Below, one piece after another: positions 55,985 to 56,602 of a DNA stretch of 56,602 bases. The notes under the pieces are model-generated. The model was not told where the DNA came from and made no database searches. It saw only the letters and a list, made by a program, of their open reading frames with translations. Position 1 is the first letter of the stretch, and each line of letters opens with the position of its first letter. The DNA is from Actinomortierella ambigua (Eukaryota > Mortierellomycota > Mortierellomycetes > Mortierellales > Mortierellaceae): contig JAAAJB010000184.1 in assembly GCA_016098155.1 (NCBI GenBank), positions 1 through 56,602 on the forward strand. The letters are read 5' to 3'. A program made the position numbers and the translations under genes.

Positions 55985-56602
55985 TTATACAGAGTGCAAA
56001 GCCCCTCGATCTTTTAGCACCCTGGGTTCACCTGCAACCTGCTCCTCGGCCTCTCGCTCCTGCCATCTTGCATTCTCTACGCTGCGCTGTACATTAGCTG
56101 AAATCGGCCTTAGGTCACCTTTGTCTTTTGCGCTGTAATCAACGACCATTCTCTCTTTTGGTTTGCAATGGGCGGCCGCGCATAGCATATCGCGCGCCGG
56201 TACGCGTCGAGGAATGGAAGGGAGAGCGGCTCTACTCAAGAGAAGGAATTTATTGGTTCAGGTGTCGACTATCCAAGACCCAAGGCGAGAGTGTCAAGTG
56301 CAAAAGGGCTGGTGCAACTCTAGGCCTGGCGGCCGATACGGGTTAGCACAGCGGACCTATGACACAGTGTGATGGTGCAAGAAGAGGCCGAGGAGCCGCT
56401 GCTGCCTGCGGGTTCATGTTGAACCGTGGCCGTTCCTGTAGCCTGCCTTTGGACCTGCCACCGCCTCTCCTTTGTTTTCCTGTGCTACTATTGATGTTGT
56501 TGTTTCCCGTAGTGTATAGCAATCCTTGAGCTCGAATTGTTTCTGGGCCCCCTCTCCCCTCTGCATCAATGGCTGAGTAGTAGCTGCCCAAGACTAGAGA
56601 GG
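55985..56602 (-). CDS. Possible 3' part of a minus-strand gene leaving the window
   Basis: Two open segments on the minus strand look like exons of one gene. The first (about 56591-56365) follows a CTCTAG acceptor-like string and encodes GSYYSAIDAEGRGG, a GNNN/S-rich stretch and a basic RRGGGRSKGRLQ segment. The second (from about 56230 to the stop at 55985) encodes KERMVVDYSAKDKGDLRPIS and a charged helix NARWQEREAEEQVAG. The intron between them cannot be placed with certainty (acceptor-like TAG strings at several places). No family is recognised. It is partial at the 5' end because the window ends. Confidence 0.3.

Noticed and set aside
1..56602. CRISPR arrays, rRNA, bacterial operons or integrated viral genes
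   Set aside because: No regularly spaced direct repeats with unique spacers, no rRNA signatures, and the gene content is ordinary intron-containing fungal.

Overview
The window is nuclear DNA of a filamentous fungus. Genes carry many short introns (mostly 55-160 bp, GT..AG, with CTAAC/CTAAT-like branch sites), promoters are pyrimidine-rich, and microsatellites are common. The gene set (PAN2, TEL2/TELO2, two P4-ATPases, F-box/LRR proteins, KGG-repeat stress protein, fungal subtilase) and the S/T/Q-rich style point to an early-diverging fungus; Mortierellomycota/Mucoromycota is my inference, not proven. No bacterial, viral, rRNA, tRNA or CRISPR feature was found. All exon maps below were built by hand from splice signals plus reading-phase agreement, and every completed model closes in frame.

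Layout. 1-1740: (TC)n and pyrimidine-rich leader DNA. 1741-7152 (+): 1,624-residue protein with a divergent C-terminal RhoGAP-like domain. 7792-13057 (+): NEO1/ATP9-type P4-ATPase. 13300-13464: small terminal-inverted-repeat element with a perfect 9-bp target duplication. 14433-18357 (-): TEL2. 18526-21094 (+): S9 prolyl-oligopeptidase-family peptidase, divergent from TEL2 across 168 bp. 21276-22065 (-) KGG-repeat stress protein and 22299-23036 (+) hemerythrin-like protein share a short divergent promoter. 23343-26135 (-): secreted subtilase. 26136-28226: gene-poor. 28227-30536 and 30827-32533 (-): two F-box/LRR-like proteins. 32699-38086 (-): PAN2 deadenylase with a Q-rich tail. 39300-43664 (+): DRS2/ATP8A-type P4-ATPase. 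44194-49938 (+): 1,836-residue coiled-coil protein. 49939-54021: about 4 kb without a supported gene. 54022-55582 (+): single-pass S/T-rich membrane protein with a Gly/Tyr-rich tail. 55985-56602 (-): possible 3' end of a gene that leaves the window.

The genes do not form one pathway. Related themes are lipid asymmetry of Golgi/endosomal membranes (the two flippases), polarity signalling (RhoGAP-like), mRNA turnover (PAN2), PIKK assembly (TEL2), and stress (KGG protein next to hemerythrin). I found no clear multi-gene novel system. The least explained items are the inverted-repeat element, the 300-bp AG-free stretch before the NEO1 core, the long coiled-coil protein with a histidine cluster, and the membrane protein with a low-complexity Gly/Tyr tail.
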